Positions 34,086-45,687 of a DNA stretch of 64,000 nt are shown one piece after another (within the stretch, counting starts at the first letter, position 1; each line of letters begins with the position of its first letter). The notes under the pieces were generated by a model that made no database searches, was not told the DNA's origin, and saw nothing but the letters and a program-made list of their open reading frames with translations. This DNA comes from Mangifera indica (lineage: Eukaryota > Streptophyta > Magnoliopsida > Sapindales > Anacardiaceae), in contig NC_058137.1 of NCBI RefSeq assembly GCF_011075055.1, forward strand, positions 19,081,463 to 19,145,462, in the 5' to 3' direction. A program made the translations under genes and the position numbers.

Positions 34086-34139
34086 ATCTTTGGAGCTAGG
34101 GAAGAGCATTTGGATTTCGAGAATTCACTTGCAACATAC
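33943..34139. repeat. 38-bp direct repeat pair next to a MITE edge
   Basis: The 38 bp at 33,943-33,980 (AAGAGCATTTGGATTTGG...CATAC) recur at 34,102-34,139 with one mismatch. The second copy ends exactly where MITE copy E begins, as if made during repair of a break. Confidence 0.8.
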
Positions 34140-34596
34140 CTAGACGACGAAGCTTCGTCGTGTCATCCAGACGCGATGACGAAGGACGAGGAAGCGTCGT
34201 CCTTCATCTGTTCTTCCAGATCTAGATGATGCTTCATCGTCCAGATTTGGGTGACGAAAGGTCATCCTTCGTCATCCTTTGTAATCAGAGATGAGAGATC
34301 GATAGAATGCGTCGGTCGTTGGTGCTGGCCGAAGAAGGAAGCAAACCATAAGAGTGAAATTTAAACTTTTCAAACTTTGAAGATGGGTTAAGGTGTTAGT
34401 TTTTAAAACTTGGAGGGGGAAAATGGTGAAATTTTAAAGTTTTAAAGTTTATAGGTAAAATAACGATTTTACCTTTGTCTCTAACTGAAAATTTGGATGA
34501 TAGTTTGGTCATATGTGGGAATAGAGATTTTTCATCTCCCGTGAGTATAGGTTTGAGAATGACCTAAAAGTTAGGTGGGAAATAGTTCTTTTTCCC
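34140..34596. mobile_element. Mutator-type MITE, left-truncated (copy E)
   Basis: The right end reads GTTCTTTTTCCC at 34,596, like copy D, and is preceded by TTCATCTCCCGTGAGTATAG and AT-rich sequence as in copy D. The core (34,140-34,330) is a GC-rich set of GACGACGAAGCTTCGTCGTG hairpins. The left inverted-repeat arm is missing, with a duplicated 38-bp segment at the break. It interrupts the pararetrovirus RT just after the catalytic box. Confidence 0.65.
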
Positions 34597-35140
34597 AGTA
34601 TATTAAAACATCATCTATGTATGCTATTAAAATTTTGGAATAATGATTAAAAATTTCATTCATTTTGAAAATTTTATAAGGCATTTTTTAAATCCAAATG
34701 ACATTATATTTCACTCATATTATTTGAATAATATTGTGAATGCAACTTTATATCTATCTTGTTGATTAATGTGTATTTGTCAAAAACTAGATTTTATGTC
34801 AAATTTTGAAAATGTTTTTGCATTGCACTATTTTTGTAAGAATTCTCTTATGTTTGGTATTGGATGTCATATCCATTTTAGAGTACTATTTAAAGGTTTG
34901 TAATTTATTGCTAATCTTGAGATTCATTTTTTTAACTTAATATTTTTCTAAGAAATAGACAACTGAACAATTCCAAGGAGACTTAATTGATTTTTTTTCT
35001 TTTTTAAAATATTAAATTGTTAATTTTTTTTACAATGTTTCAAATCCTACATTCATTTGGAGTAGTTTCGCTTTTGTAGGAATGCCCTTTTCATTGAAAT
35101 AATTTTCATAAGGTCATCTAATTATATGTTTCTCTTTTCT
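34597..35140 (-). pseudogene. Endogenous pararetrovirus (Caulimoviridae-like) reverse transcriptase fragment
   Basis: Minus-strand frames between about 35,140 and 34,597 show the start of a plant pararetrovirus-type RT: a GIPTKA motif, SPWNC, a QYEWN-like block in degenerate form and the catalytic box AYIDDVL at the left edge. At least four frameshifts or stops break it. The RT is cut by MITE copy E right after the catalytic box; RNase H was not found. Such fragments are common in plant genomes as old, non-infectious integrations. The closest genus cannot be told by eye. Alternative: a Ty3/gypsy RT, less likely from the wording around the box. Confidence 0.6.
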
Positions 35141-35339
35141 CCCAAATAGCATTTGGTACATCTATGACCTATAAATTAGGAAAAATACAAGATATGAAGC
35201 AAGAAAATGAACTTGCAATATTTTGCTAAAAGGGTGGCATTACCAGAAGGAATGAGAGCAAGAAGCTGATAAAATTGCTTCAGACTGAATGATAAGACAT
35301 TATTAAGACTTTCTTATGAAGATATAATAGCAACTATAA

Positions 35340-35935
35340 GAGGTGGAGGCTTAGAATTGGAATGCTTGGATGAGTTCATTTTTGGTGGAATGTTTTTTTG
35401 TTTTCTCCTACATTGAGAGTCATTGTGACCATCAATGTCATAATAGCTACAATGGTTATGAGGTTGGGAATTGCACTTGCAAGTCTAATTAGAGGCAACT
35501 ATCGTTGATTGCTCAATGTTTATAGAAAGGGTTTGGGATATGAACCTTTGAAATTCTTTTTGTAATAATAAGATATAACTTTGTTGACTTGTGGTAGTGG
35601 ATCAATTAAAAAAATTTGGTTGCAAGCAACATTATAAGAATCATTGAAACTCATGAGAAAATTCATGGGGTTATCAATATGAACAAGACTACTATGGTCC
35701 AATATAATGACAGTTAATCATAATAACATTTTAAGCCAATATAATAAGTGATAATAAAAATTTGTTCCTAGACTATGATTAGAGATTGCATGTCTTATCT
35801 CAAATATCCAAGGGGTATTCTTCAGTGAGAACTGATCTTGTAAGTCAATGCTAACCTCACGAGTTATGGTTGCATAAATAATGTTATTGGCAAATCTAGA
35901 GAAGCAACATTGATGAGACAATAAAGAATCATGTT
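35340..35935 (-). pseudogene. Ty1/copia gag fragment (element D)
   Basis: Minus-strand open stretches 35,921-35,718 (TREVSIDLQDQFSLKNTPWI, EIRHAISNHSLG) and 35,702-35,520 (NFLMSFNDSYN, IFLIDPLPQVNKVIS) match a copia gag, followed at about 35,450 by a damaged zinc knuckle CSYYDIDGHNDSQC (second Cys changed to Tyr). Pol sequence of this element is absent; instead a pararetrovirus-type RT follows on the same strand. Confidence 0.7.
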
Positions 35936-35999
35936 ATTACATCAAGTCCATTGAAAATAAGTTAGAGTAGTTTTAAGAGGTTGAGGAATTAACTCATCA

Positions 36000-36911
36000 A
36001 TAAAGTCAAGTATGCTCTTAGCTTCCAATCATTTGAACACGACCTTAAGTTTAGTAGTTCTCCCTATTCAACGATTACAAGACTAAAAAGACACCAAGAT
36101 TATGTAAAAAAAAATATGGAGAAGAATCATGTTGTGTTATCAACTATGGAGAAAATTTGTTATAGTCATGGCTAAGAAATGTTTAAAATGAAAAATAAAA
36201 AAGTAAATTGGATAATTATTTTATTATTAGACGAGGTGCTTATATATAACCATGAGAGTGCAATTAAAAATAATAATTTTTATAAACTAATGCTATGTAC
36301 AATGAGAAAATTAAGTCATTGAATCTCATGATTTATAGTAAACTAATGTTAAATCAGTGTTATGTATAAGGATAAATTAAGCTATTGAATCTTATGAATT
36401 GTGCAAGAATCAATCCTATTATCATAGAGAATATTGTCTAAAAAATAGTATTTGTTTTATTTGTCTAGGGACTACACATTATACAACTTTGATGTGATAG
36501 TTGTAGAAGCATTCAAACTTGTAAAGCATTAATATCATTTTTTTTTTTTTACCATCTCTTAAGCTTGGCTAAACATGACAAGAGTTTTGTTCAATTAAGG
36601 AATTTTCATTCCTCTTTTTTCTTTGTGAAGGAAAATTGTTTGGTTGAACATGACAAGCGTTTTGCTCAATTAAGGATTGTTCAATTAGCGTTATATACTA
36701 TGAAAAATATAAGACATAGGTTCTAAAAGACTCTTCATTTTTTTTATTATGATTAGAAACCCTGTCCAATTTTACCAAACAGATAAACTTTGGGATTCTA
36801 AGAGACTCTTCGTGCTCTAGAAGGTGTAAAGTCATCATCAAAGGTTAGACATAGATTTTTTAGATTGTGTACATAAAAAAACTAGATAGTTCAATTTTCT
36901 AATATTAGTTT
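36000..36911. other. Decayed repeat sequence, nothing firm
   Basis: AT-rich. Two similar segments (AACATGACAAGAGTTTTGTTC near 36,572 and AACATGACAAGCGTTTTGCTC near 36,646) form a loose ~70-bp direct repeat. It may include the outer part of the 5' LTR of copia element C, but no clear LTR start was found. Confidence 0.35.
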
Positions 36912-37270
36912 GGGTCCACCTATGACAAGTCGATTTGATCCGATTTCTTTATACTGTCAAAGGATAGTTAGGGAATGGTTAGATGGCAGTTGGATTGTTA
37001 TGTATATATATATATCGAAAAATTGTCTTCCTAGATGGATGAACGCATATGAAAAATTACAGAATAATTTTTGCTTCTTCTTCTCCTTTCTAATAAACAC
37101 AGAAATGGTCTCTTAGCGTTGACATTCCATACAAAGTGCATGAGAGTAAATTGTGTTATGGAAATCATGAAAATGGAGCGCTTTGGATCACATTTTGAAT
37201 ATAGAATTGCATTTGGGTACACAAATATATTGTTTTCAAATACACAAAATTAGGCATATTATTTCCAACA
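36912..37270 (+). repeat. Copia element C, 5' LTR (3' part)
   Basis: Shares with 44,074-44,406 the blocks TGCCTT/TGTCTTCC...AGATGGATGAAC, TTTTTGCTTCTT, TTGACATTCCATACAAAGTG, AAAATCATGAAAATGGA-type and a common end CATATTATTTCCAACA. The end at 37,270 is followed by TTAGTATCAGAGTCTAGG, a tRNA-Met-type primer-binding site (37,271-37,288). Confidence 0.75.
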
Positions 37271-38939
37271 TTAGTATCAGAGTCTAGGTTGATGCAGACC
37301 TATGATTCTATATATTCATACTCTAGATTGGATTTTTTTGAATTAAATTTATTAAAATTTAATTTTTAGGTATGAATCAAATCGGGCAACTTGCATGAAA
37401 TTTAGTTTGGGAACATGTTAGTATGATTATTGGATATCGTTTACATATTTTGTTGAATAAATTGTGTCGAAAACAACCTTGAATCGACAAATTCAGAGCC
37501 AAAAACCGAGACCCACACAGTGACGCCTAAGTCATCGTTTCATCATATTCCAACAACTTTGAGACAAGACAATACTTTGTCTAGGATCATTGACATGAGC
37601 TCTTCCAAAGCCCCAAACTTTTGCAGCTGATTATCGATTAGAGTCAACAAATTGAACAAACAAGAAAATTAGGGTTCTTCAGTATTACAAGTTGTAAACG
37701 AGTTGGGGAAACCCGATTAACTAACCCGTTTGGTTAACTGGTCACCCAAACCCATTGGTCAATGGCTCAACTCATTTAGTCAATTGGGCAACCCAAACCA
37801 GCCAACACTAATGGGTTAAATGATTGTTCATCAGTCAATGAAAAGTCTTTCCTAGAGTGTAAGCGGGTATGCGAACCATTTCTTGGCATGTATAGGCATA
37901 TGCAACTTAGCTCCAATGCATGATAAGCACGTGCAACATTGTTTTGATGCGTGAGACCATGTTTGGCGGGTGATAGCGCGTGGAAAACCCGATTAACTGA
38001 CCCATTTTGAATGTTGCTTTTTGGTGCATGGTAGCTATGTTATGCTCTGATCGTTGCTTGGAACAAATTTTATAAGTCCTATAATACGTAAAAATATGTA
38101 ATACCTTATTTCGACTCATGCAAACATGTATTGGTGTCTCAAAACACATTTTTCTAATTCATATAAGCCTATTGACTAAGAACCATCGCATATAATATAT
38201 GTTGTGATAATATGATAATCTAATGGTGCATATTGAGACTATATATACAAAATATAAAAATTTAGACTTAAAAAGTAAGTCAAAAACTTTTATTGGAAAA
38301 AAAGATGATATATAGTCTACTTATATCCATACTAGACCATTGGACTTTTGTAATAAATGATCTTGTCTAGTTCAAGAATGTGGAGAACTCTTAGGATTGT
38401 GTTGATACATTACAACTTGTTAAAAAGTGATGCATAGTAATGTATGTGAGAAAATCCATCGTTTTATTGTTATTCTCAAATCAATGAAATACAAGGTGTT
38501 TGACCTATTGCAAACAACATAAAGACTTTATTATAGATAAAGTGACTCAAAAATTATACGAGATGATAAAATGGTTCTAGTCATAGTATTAATGCATTTG
38601 TTGTATCACATATTATAAATGTTAAATATGAAAATTCTGAGATTAATAGAGTTTAATGAAATTATCATCCAGAATAAATATTACTGTAATTGGATTAAAT
38701 TTTAAAATATCAAACATTTGAGTCATGAAAAATGATTGGGAACACAATAAACTTTTCAATTTTATATCTTATGTGAGATATTTTAATTTTTAATGCATAA
38801 TTGCGACAATTAGTGTGTATTTAATTACATTAGTTAATGCTATATTTGATATGTCTTTGTGATCTTACTAACTAAGGCATCCTAGAATATTATAACGTAT
38901 TTGAATAAGGGTGAAAAACTGAATAAGAATAATTATAAT

Positions 38940-39930
38940 GTATGACATCTAAAATACAATATATCATAGATAAGCAAGACACCTTGGAGGCCATGAATCA
39001 GGTTATGGAAGAGCCACAATTGACTAAGGGACAAAATTCAAATAGTATCTTACACAAATATGATGTGAACGTATATCATGTATGTAAGAAAAAAGACTCA
39101 CTTTGTATGGTATCTTGAATAGGTCTATAGATGATTTGGTATATGAATACCAATAATGTTTAACGACATATGTCATAAGTATGTTTTTGAAAGAAAAGTT
39201 TGAAGGAACAACAATCTCTAAACTAAAGCAGTTAACCGTCAAATTTAACATATAAAAAGGTCTCCAACAAGTCGATGAAATAATGTTTAAGGAACATGTC
39301 AAATATTATTATAGAATTGAAGTCAATCAAGTACAACCTGATAAATGAATAACAAGTTCATGCAGTAAAACGATCTCTTCTCAAAAGTTGGGAACATATA
39401 AAGGTGCATATGACCCATAATGAGAATATAACGACTTTTGTTGATATTTCTTGCCACATTAAACTAAAAGACAAGCACCTTGAGGTAGTTAGACTAGGTA
39501 CTTATGCATATGTTGCAAAGTTGAGTTTCAAGAGTTATTTATGGCTTCAAACATAAGAGGTACAAGTCCAAGAAAGGGAAAAAGGTTGTACAAGACTCAA
39601 AGAACAAGAATAAGAACAAGAAATTAAAATGAAAGAGTGACAAATGTACTAGAAAAAGAGACAAAATCAAGATGGCATGTTGCAATCATAGCAACATGGG
39701 TTATTTTGCTTATGAATACATAGAGTTAAAAAAGGTATTGTCTCATTCTACTTTAAGTGATAAAACATTAATTTTCAGTACTGTACAACTAACTAAGTTT
39801 TATTCTATATGGACTGTATACTCATGAGTCACAGACCATGTAACTTATGACAAAGGAACTTTTGTGGAATTTTGTCAAATTCTGAATGAGGCGAGATGGA
39901 TTCATGTAGGCAACGCAAATTAGTTTTGCA
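38940..39930 (+). pseudogene. Copia element C gag and protease remnant
   Basis: Frames contain a copia gag with SNLTYKKVSNKSMK, LRNMSNIIIELKSI, QVHAVKRSLLKSWEHIKV and THNENITTFVDI (39,240-39,450), then a protease region near 39,810-39,920 with TDHVTYDKGTFVEF and ARWIHVGN; the active-site DSG has become YS plus a stop. Many stops. Confidence 0.75.
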
Positions 39931-40149
39931 AGGTGACTGAATCCTATACTTACATAAAGTCTTATATGTTATTGATATTCGACAAATTTTAGTCTTGGTG
40001 CTTGTTATACTTAAACTAGGGTATAATTTGAATTTCTTTAGGAATTTTGTCAAATATTTATAATTGAAGTGATTTCAATAGATTTGGTTTGTCATTGATG
40101 GTTTTATGAGTTTGGACACTTGTTGTTATGATAATGATAATGTTAGTTT

Positions 40150-41095
40150 TTGATTATTTGTCACTCCCAAAAGTATGGATATAAATGCAAATAAATAGCA
40201 TGCTAGATTATAACACATTGGCCAAAATAGAATGAACAGACTGGTCAATGAAGGTTTATTAAAACCTTTCGTATAATTTAAATTACTTACATGTGAACAT
40301 TGTCTAACAAGAAAACTATTAAAAAATCATTTGACAAAGTTGTAAAAACTTAACTTCATTTACAATTAGTATACTTATGCATAAGTGTTTTTATAAATGT
40401 AAAGTCAAATATGATATCTCATATTTCATTACTTTTACAAATGACTATACTCAATTTGTTCTTATCTACTTGATCTTCTATAAGTTGAAAGTAGTAGATT
40501 ATTTTAGACACCATATAAATGAGATTAAAAGTCAATTAAACAAAAGTATAAAACTTTAAGAATTAACCAAAGTCTTGAGTATTCATATAAAAAGTTCAAG
40601 AGACTATGCAATGAAAAAAGAATAGTAAAACAACGAATAATTCCAAAAACTCTGCAACAAAGTGATGTAGCAAAAAAGAGAAATTGAACTCTATTGGAAA
40701 TAGTTAGGTTAATGATGACATAGATAAATCTTCCAACATCATATGATGTTAACTACAACCTATGTACTTAACTGAGAGTCTATTAAATCAGTTACTTTTA
40801 AAACCTTATGAGTTTTGGATGGATAGAATACCTGATTTAAAGTTATTGTGACCTTAAAGGTCAGCAATGGTTATCCATGACTTTTTTCCATAATTTTTGG
40901 AAAATTAGAACCAAAATGATAGAAATGTATCTTTATAAGGTATGTTAAACACTCTAAAGGGTAAGAGAGGATTTTTTTGAAAGATTAACTAAAATTATAT
41001 TAAAATGTAATATATTTATAGAAGATTTTTTTCTTAATAGAAATGATATTGATAAAGGTCTTCATCTATATGAGATCGAAGAAGAATAAAAATAG
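40150..41095 (+). pseudogene. Copia element C integrase remnant
   Basis: Pieces in shifting frames: CEHCLTRKLLKNHLTKL-like zinc end (about 40,300), YFITFTNDYTQFVLIYLIFY (about 40,420-40,480), FRHHINEIKSQLNKSIK, and an end with NDIDKGLHLYEIEEE (about 41,040-41,090). Not functional. Confidence 0.65.
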
Positions 41096-41689
41096 GTATT
41101 TCTCAACGGCCATTAGTTAAGTCACAAGAGGTAGTACTTTTGCCTATTCTAAACAGTGGGAACAAATGAGATTGAACTCCAATCTGTTTTGGATAATGAG
41201 AGTAATGATTCTTAATTGTTTGCTTAATTCATCTTAACCTAGTAGGAGCAATAAAACTGACCTCTAAACCTATTTCAGACAATAGAAGCAAATGATCCCT
41301 AATTGCATATAAGTTATCATCCAAAAGTACCTAAATAATGCATTGAAATTGACAACAAGATTTTCATTACCACTCTTTAAGATGATGAAAAACCTAAAAA
41401 ACACATCCCTTGATAACAAAATGACAAGAAGCATTGGAAGAATTGATAAAAAACATGGAAATAAACCAAGTTTGGAGTTTGACTGACTTACCACCAAATC
41501 AAAAATCCATTAAGAACAAATAAATTCCCTAAATCAAATGTAAGGTGAAAGGCTTAATAATTAGATATAAAACTCACTTTGCAGCAAGAGGTTATACTTA
41601 ATAAAAAGGTATAAATTATGAATAAACAATTTCGCCAGTTATAAGATTTACTTTAATCTATTTAATTTTATTTGTAGTAACACATTTAA

Positions 41690-42880
41690 ATTTATAGTTG
41701 CATCATATGAATGTCAAGACAGTTTTTCTAAATGGAAAACTTGACGAAAAGATCTACATGAAACAACTTATAGATTTCATTGTTAAGGGTTAGAAGCTTA
41801 GAGTGTGAAAACTTCAAAAATCAATATAAGACCTAAAATAGTCATACAGGTAGTGGTACTTGAAATTCATAAAGTTATAACGTCTTATAACTTTAAGATG
41901 ACTAAACAAGACCATTATATCTATATAATGAAGTCTAATGATAAATTTGCAATTTTATCTTTTTACATAAATGATGTGTTAGTAGTTGAAAACGATTTGG
42001 AGTATATAATGACTATGAAATGATGGTTATCTATGAATTTTGACATGAAGATTAAGGGTATGACAAATTATATATTAGGAATTAATATCAAGAGAAACCG
42101 TTCAAAGATACTTTTGACTATGTTATAAGAGCATTATATTCAAAAGATTCTAAAACGATTCAATATGGTAAATTGTAAACTTGTTGATACTCTTATGTCA
42201 AATGGTAAATTATTGAGTCAAGAGATATGTCTTAAAATTCAAGATAAAAGAAAAGAAATGTCAATAGTATTGTATTGAAATACCATCGGAGGTCTAACAT
42301 ATATGTCATAGTGCATACATACCCAAACATTTGTTTTGTTGTTGGGCTGATTAGTCGATATTAGTCAAATCCTAGAAAAGAACACTGAAAGACTGTCAAA
42401 AGGATATTGAAAATATCTAAGGGCATTGTGGATCATTGTTTATGTTATCAAAGATCAATTTTGTGTTTGATTGGTTATTTAGATACCAGCTAGGGAAGTG
42501 ATTTAGACTAATGTAAATATACTTTTAATTATGCATTCTTTCTACAAAATAACCCATATCATAGAATTGTAAGAAATAGATATGCATAACTTTATTCACA
42601 ATGGAAACTTAGTTTATAACCTATTCAGTAATTGTGTAAGAAACTATTTGGTTAAGAAAATTCTTCGTGAATTTGGGTATAGATGATAATTAAGTTGAGA
42701 TAACTTTTCATAAAAAAATCCTAAATTTTGTAGTAGAACCAAACATATGACACTAAACACAATTTTGTAAGACACATCAATTCCAAGAGAAAAGTGAGTG
42801 TACAATACATTTTTACGCATTATATGGTCATTGATCCTTTGACCAAACTTGTTTCAAGAAATATATATCTTATATATGTT
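41690..42880 (+). pseudogene. Copia element C reverse transcriptase and RNase H remnant
   Basis: RT pieces HHMNVKTVFLNGKLDEKIYM (41,700-41,763) and DKFAILSFYINDVLVVENDL (41,940-42,000), where the YVDD box has become YIND (first catalytic Asp changed to Asn). RNase H-side pieces follow at 42,290-42,480 with many stops, ending near 42,880. Confidence 0.7.
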
Positions 42881-44073
42881 AAATCTCTTGGATTGCATTG
42901 ACTATTATTGATAAGTTGTTAAGCTTATATATTATACTAGTGACACAACATCAAAAACTATGAATTCAAGTTCATTCTATTTTGAACTTGCATCTCAAAA
43001 TTCTTGGGTTTTTTCTGTATACACATCATTTTTGTTTGAAAACTCAACAATATTATAATATCACACAAATTAGAATTAACTTACTCACATGAGCAATCGT
43101 CTTTGGCATTGAGAGATCAAATCAAGATGAGACATAATTCTTAAGAAAGGTGGCACTGGAAGAGTGTGCTAATAAGAGACGAATTTCTCAAGAAAAGAAT
43201 TGTCAGAGTCAAAATGTCACATTGATGATCAATCAAGATAAGATCACAGATAGATACATTTGATAATGATCTATTTGGATTTCCCATGTTCAAATAATTT
43301 ATGAATGTCAGATGTGAGTTTTTAATAAATATAAATACTTTAAAGTTTGGAAAGATGTTTAAAAACTCAAGTTTGGCATTGGGGTAGAGCGACTGAACTA
43401 AAATCTATACAATATTTATGTAATAACATTTATGGAGAATACACACTATAGCATGTGTTTATATCATGTGTACATAAGTAAGTTGACCAATTGAAGTCGT
43501 GAGGGGATGAATCCTTACTTTCTCAATGTGTGAGACTTTATGAGGTTTACCTCATTTCAGTACTTTTAGACTTTTTACTGTTATTTGATATTTACTCTTA
43601 GTGTTTGCTATTTTAACTTGACATTTATGGCTACACATGATTTGGTTTATGGAACATAACTAGAAAAATAACTATAGTTTAAATTGAGAATTGTGAGTAG
43701 AAGAGGAAAATTTATATAAATTACATGTGTCCATTGACCAACCGATTTTGTCGCTCAATGAGAAAATAGACTTGATCATGAATATATAGAAAAATAACAC
43801 AATAATAATTGAGAGATTAAAGATAGTTAGTGTTATCAAATAAGTTTAAAAAACAATGAGACTAATTTTTTTTTTTTGTTTTATTTAGATTGAAGTGACT
43901 GTTATTTTTGATAGATGTATAATAATTAGCTCTCAAGTACAAGTTTCTCACAAGGTCACATATCAAATTCATAAATATGAATTGTACTATCATATAAGAT
44001 TTCTGTGTCTAACTATATAATTCGAATCTCTCGTTATATGTGAGTGGAAATATTAAGCCCAATCCATCTATAA

Positions 44074-44406
44074 TGGGTCGACCCAAACCGATTACTTTAG
44101 ATTATCAAAGGGCAGTTGGAGGTAATTAAATAACAATCTAATTGATATATGTATGTCCAAAAACTGCCTTTCCAGATAGATGAACACATGAAAAATTATA
44201 AAGAATTTTTGCTTCTTTTTCTCCTCCACAATAAACACATAAATGGTCTCCCTGTATTGACATTCCATACAAAGTGCATGAGAGCAAGTTTTGTTGTGAA
44301 AATCATGAAAATGGAATGCTTTGGATCATATCTGGAATACAAATTGAATTTGGTATGGAAAATTATTGTTTTTGAATACACAAAATTACACATATTATTT
44401 CCAACA
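44074..44406 (+). repeat. Copia element C, 3' LTR (3' part)
   Basis: Matches 36,912-37,270 over its length and ends with the same CATATTATTTCCAACA at 44,406. Open frames on both strands here are LTR artefacts that mirror those in the 5' copy. Confidence 0.75.
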
Positions 44407-44472
44407 CCTAATATTTAGTTATAAATTTTGTTAACATGTTATTGATACCTCATTTAATATTGCCATTTGCAG

Positions 44473-44540
44473 GGTTTGTGGTATTTTGAGGCTCAAACCT
44501 TCAAAAAAACCACTACTAAGGCACAATGGCCTACTATAAG
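44473..44540 (+). pseudogene. Decayed copy of the last exon of the oligopeptidase gene
   Basis: After an acceptor-like TTTGCAG, the sequence reads [15 protein letters not shown] and then a TAA (44,537-44,539). It matches the true last exon at 27,736-27,822 ([18 protein letters not shown]) and the DNA match is high over about 60 bp, including GGCACAATGGCCTA. One indel lies near the start. No other exon of the gene was found between 28 and 44 kb. It is a relic of a second gene copy or of a duplicated 3' end, placed directly after the 3' LTR of copia element C. Confidence 0.82.
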
Positions 44541-44886
44541 TTAAAAACGCTGCATGATTTCTCATATTGTCATCATTTATGGGAATCACAACCTCATTGG
44601 TTTTCATATTTATTCGGTTAACTGGTTTTAAACATTTTTACTTTAAACATTGAAATATGTAAGACTAGTCAAATGAAGGATACCTTTAAGTAAACATTCT
44701 TCAAAATGATTTGTTTATTAGTAAATTAAATAGAATTAATTATTCAAATTGAATAAACATCTTGTGCTAAATACCTTAAACACTTTTTCTACTATTATAC
44801 ATACGTACATATTTATTTAAGTTAGGTGTGGAAACATACATCATGTACTTACATAAATGAAGCTAATTTCCACAGTAAATATATCA
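44541..44886. other. Intergenic sequence, nothing recognised
   Basis: AT-rich, no open frame or repeat end supported. It may include the decayed 3' UTR of the exon relic just before it. Confidence 0.35.
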
Positions 44887-44895
44887 TAATTATTT

Positions 44896-45678
44896 AGCCA
44901 AAAGACTTATTCCCATTTAAGGTATAATGAAATTACAAACTCACACTTGTTAATTTTTAAAAATCTAAATACATTTCCGTCACTTAATTTCTATTAGAAT
45001 TTTCTATTACAGTCAAAGGTAAAACTGTTATTTTATCAAAAATATTAAAAAATATATGATTTTTCTTATTCTCCCAAGTTTTAAAAATTAATATTTCACC
45101 ATAACCTTAACTTTTCCAATTTTGAAAAGTGGTATTTTCTCCCTCAAATCCCTAAGTTTCTTTCTTCCTCTCTGATGACAATTTTGCTATGCTGACTTAT
45201 CTTCGACGACCATCAAACTATGATAGTTTATCTCCAGCAATTGTCTTTTCGTCTTCGTCGATGAACAAACGAGCTTCTATCGTTGACAGAGACGAAAGAT
45301 AACATTTCTTCATCTCTTTGTCGACATAGACAAAGAGATGGTTGTTGGAGATGAGCCACTATAGGTGGATGGTTGTCGAAGATGAGTTATTGTAGTCGGA
45401 TTGTCACTGGAGAGGAAGATCAAAACTTAAGGATTTGGGGGGAAAGATGTTATTTTTCAAAATTGAAAAAGTTAAGGTTGGGGTTAAATGTCAAATTTCA
45501 AAACTGGTGAGGTGAAAATGTGATAAAAATATATATTTTTTAATATTTATAGTAAAATAGCGGTTTTATACATAATTCTATTAGAAATTGGATAAAGGGT
45601 TGATATTTGAGTTTTTAAAAGTTCATGGGTATAAGTTGAGTTTTTAGTATACCTTGGGTGGGAGAAAGACCCTTGGCC
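44896..45678. mobile_element. Mutator-type MITE, 783 bp (copy F), upstream of gene 2
   Basis: Starts AGCCAAAAGAC, ends GACCCTTGGCC, with long imperfect inverted repeats of about 250 bp per arm, and is flanked by TAATTATTT at 44,887-44,895 and 45,679-45,687, a perfect 9-bp duplication as made by Mutator-like transposases. The core (45,230-45,420) has TCTTCGTCGATGAAC and related hairpins. It ends 304 bp before the start codon of the TRRAP gene, so it lies in or next to the promoter. Confidence 0.9.
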
Positions 45679-45687
45679 TAATTATTT

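Larger units (their letters stand above)
36912..44406 (+). mobile_element. Ty1/copia retrotransposon (element C), complete layout but dead
   Basis: Bounded by a pair of similar LTR parts (36,912-37,270 and 44,074-44,406), with a primer-binding site after the first and gag, protease, integrase, RT and RNase H in the plus orientation between. Coding parts carry many stops and the LTR copies differ at roughly one base in five or six, so it is an old insertion. The outer LTR starts could not be located. Confidence 0.75.

Noticed and set aside
37031..37253. Open frames on both strands, similar to ones at 44,149-44,418
   Set aside because: The similarity is because both are LTR copies of the same copia element, not a duplicated small gene.
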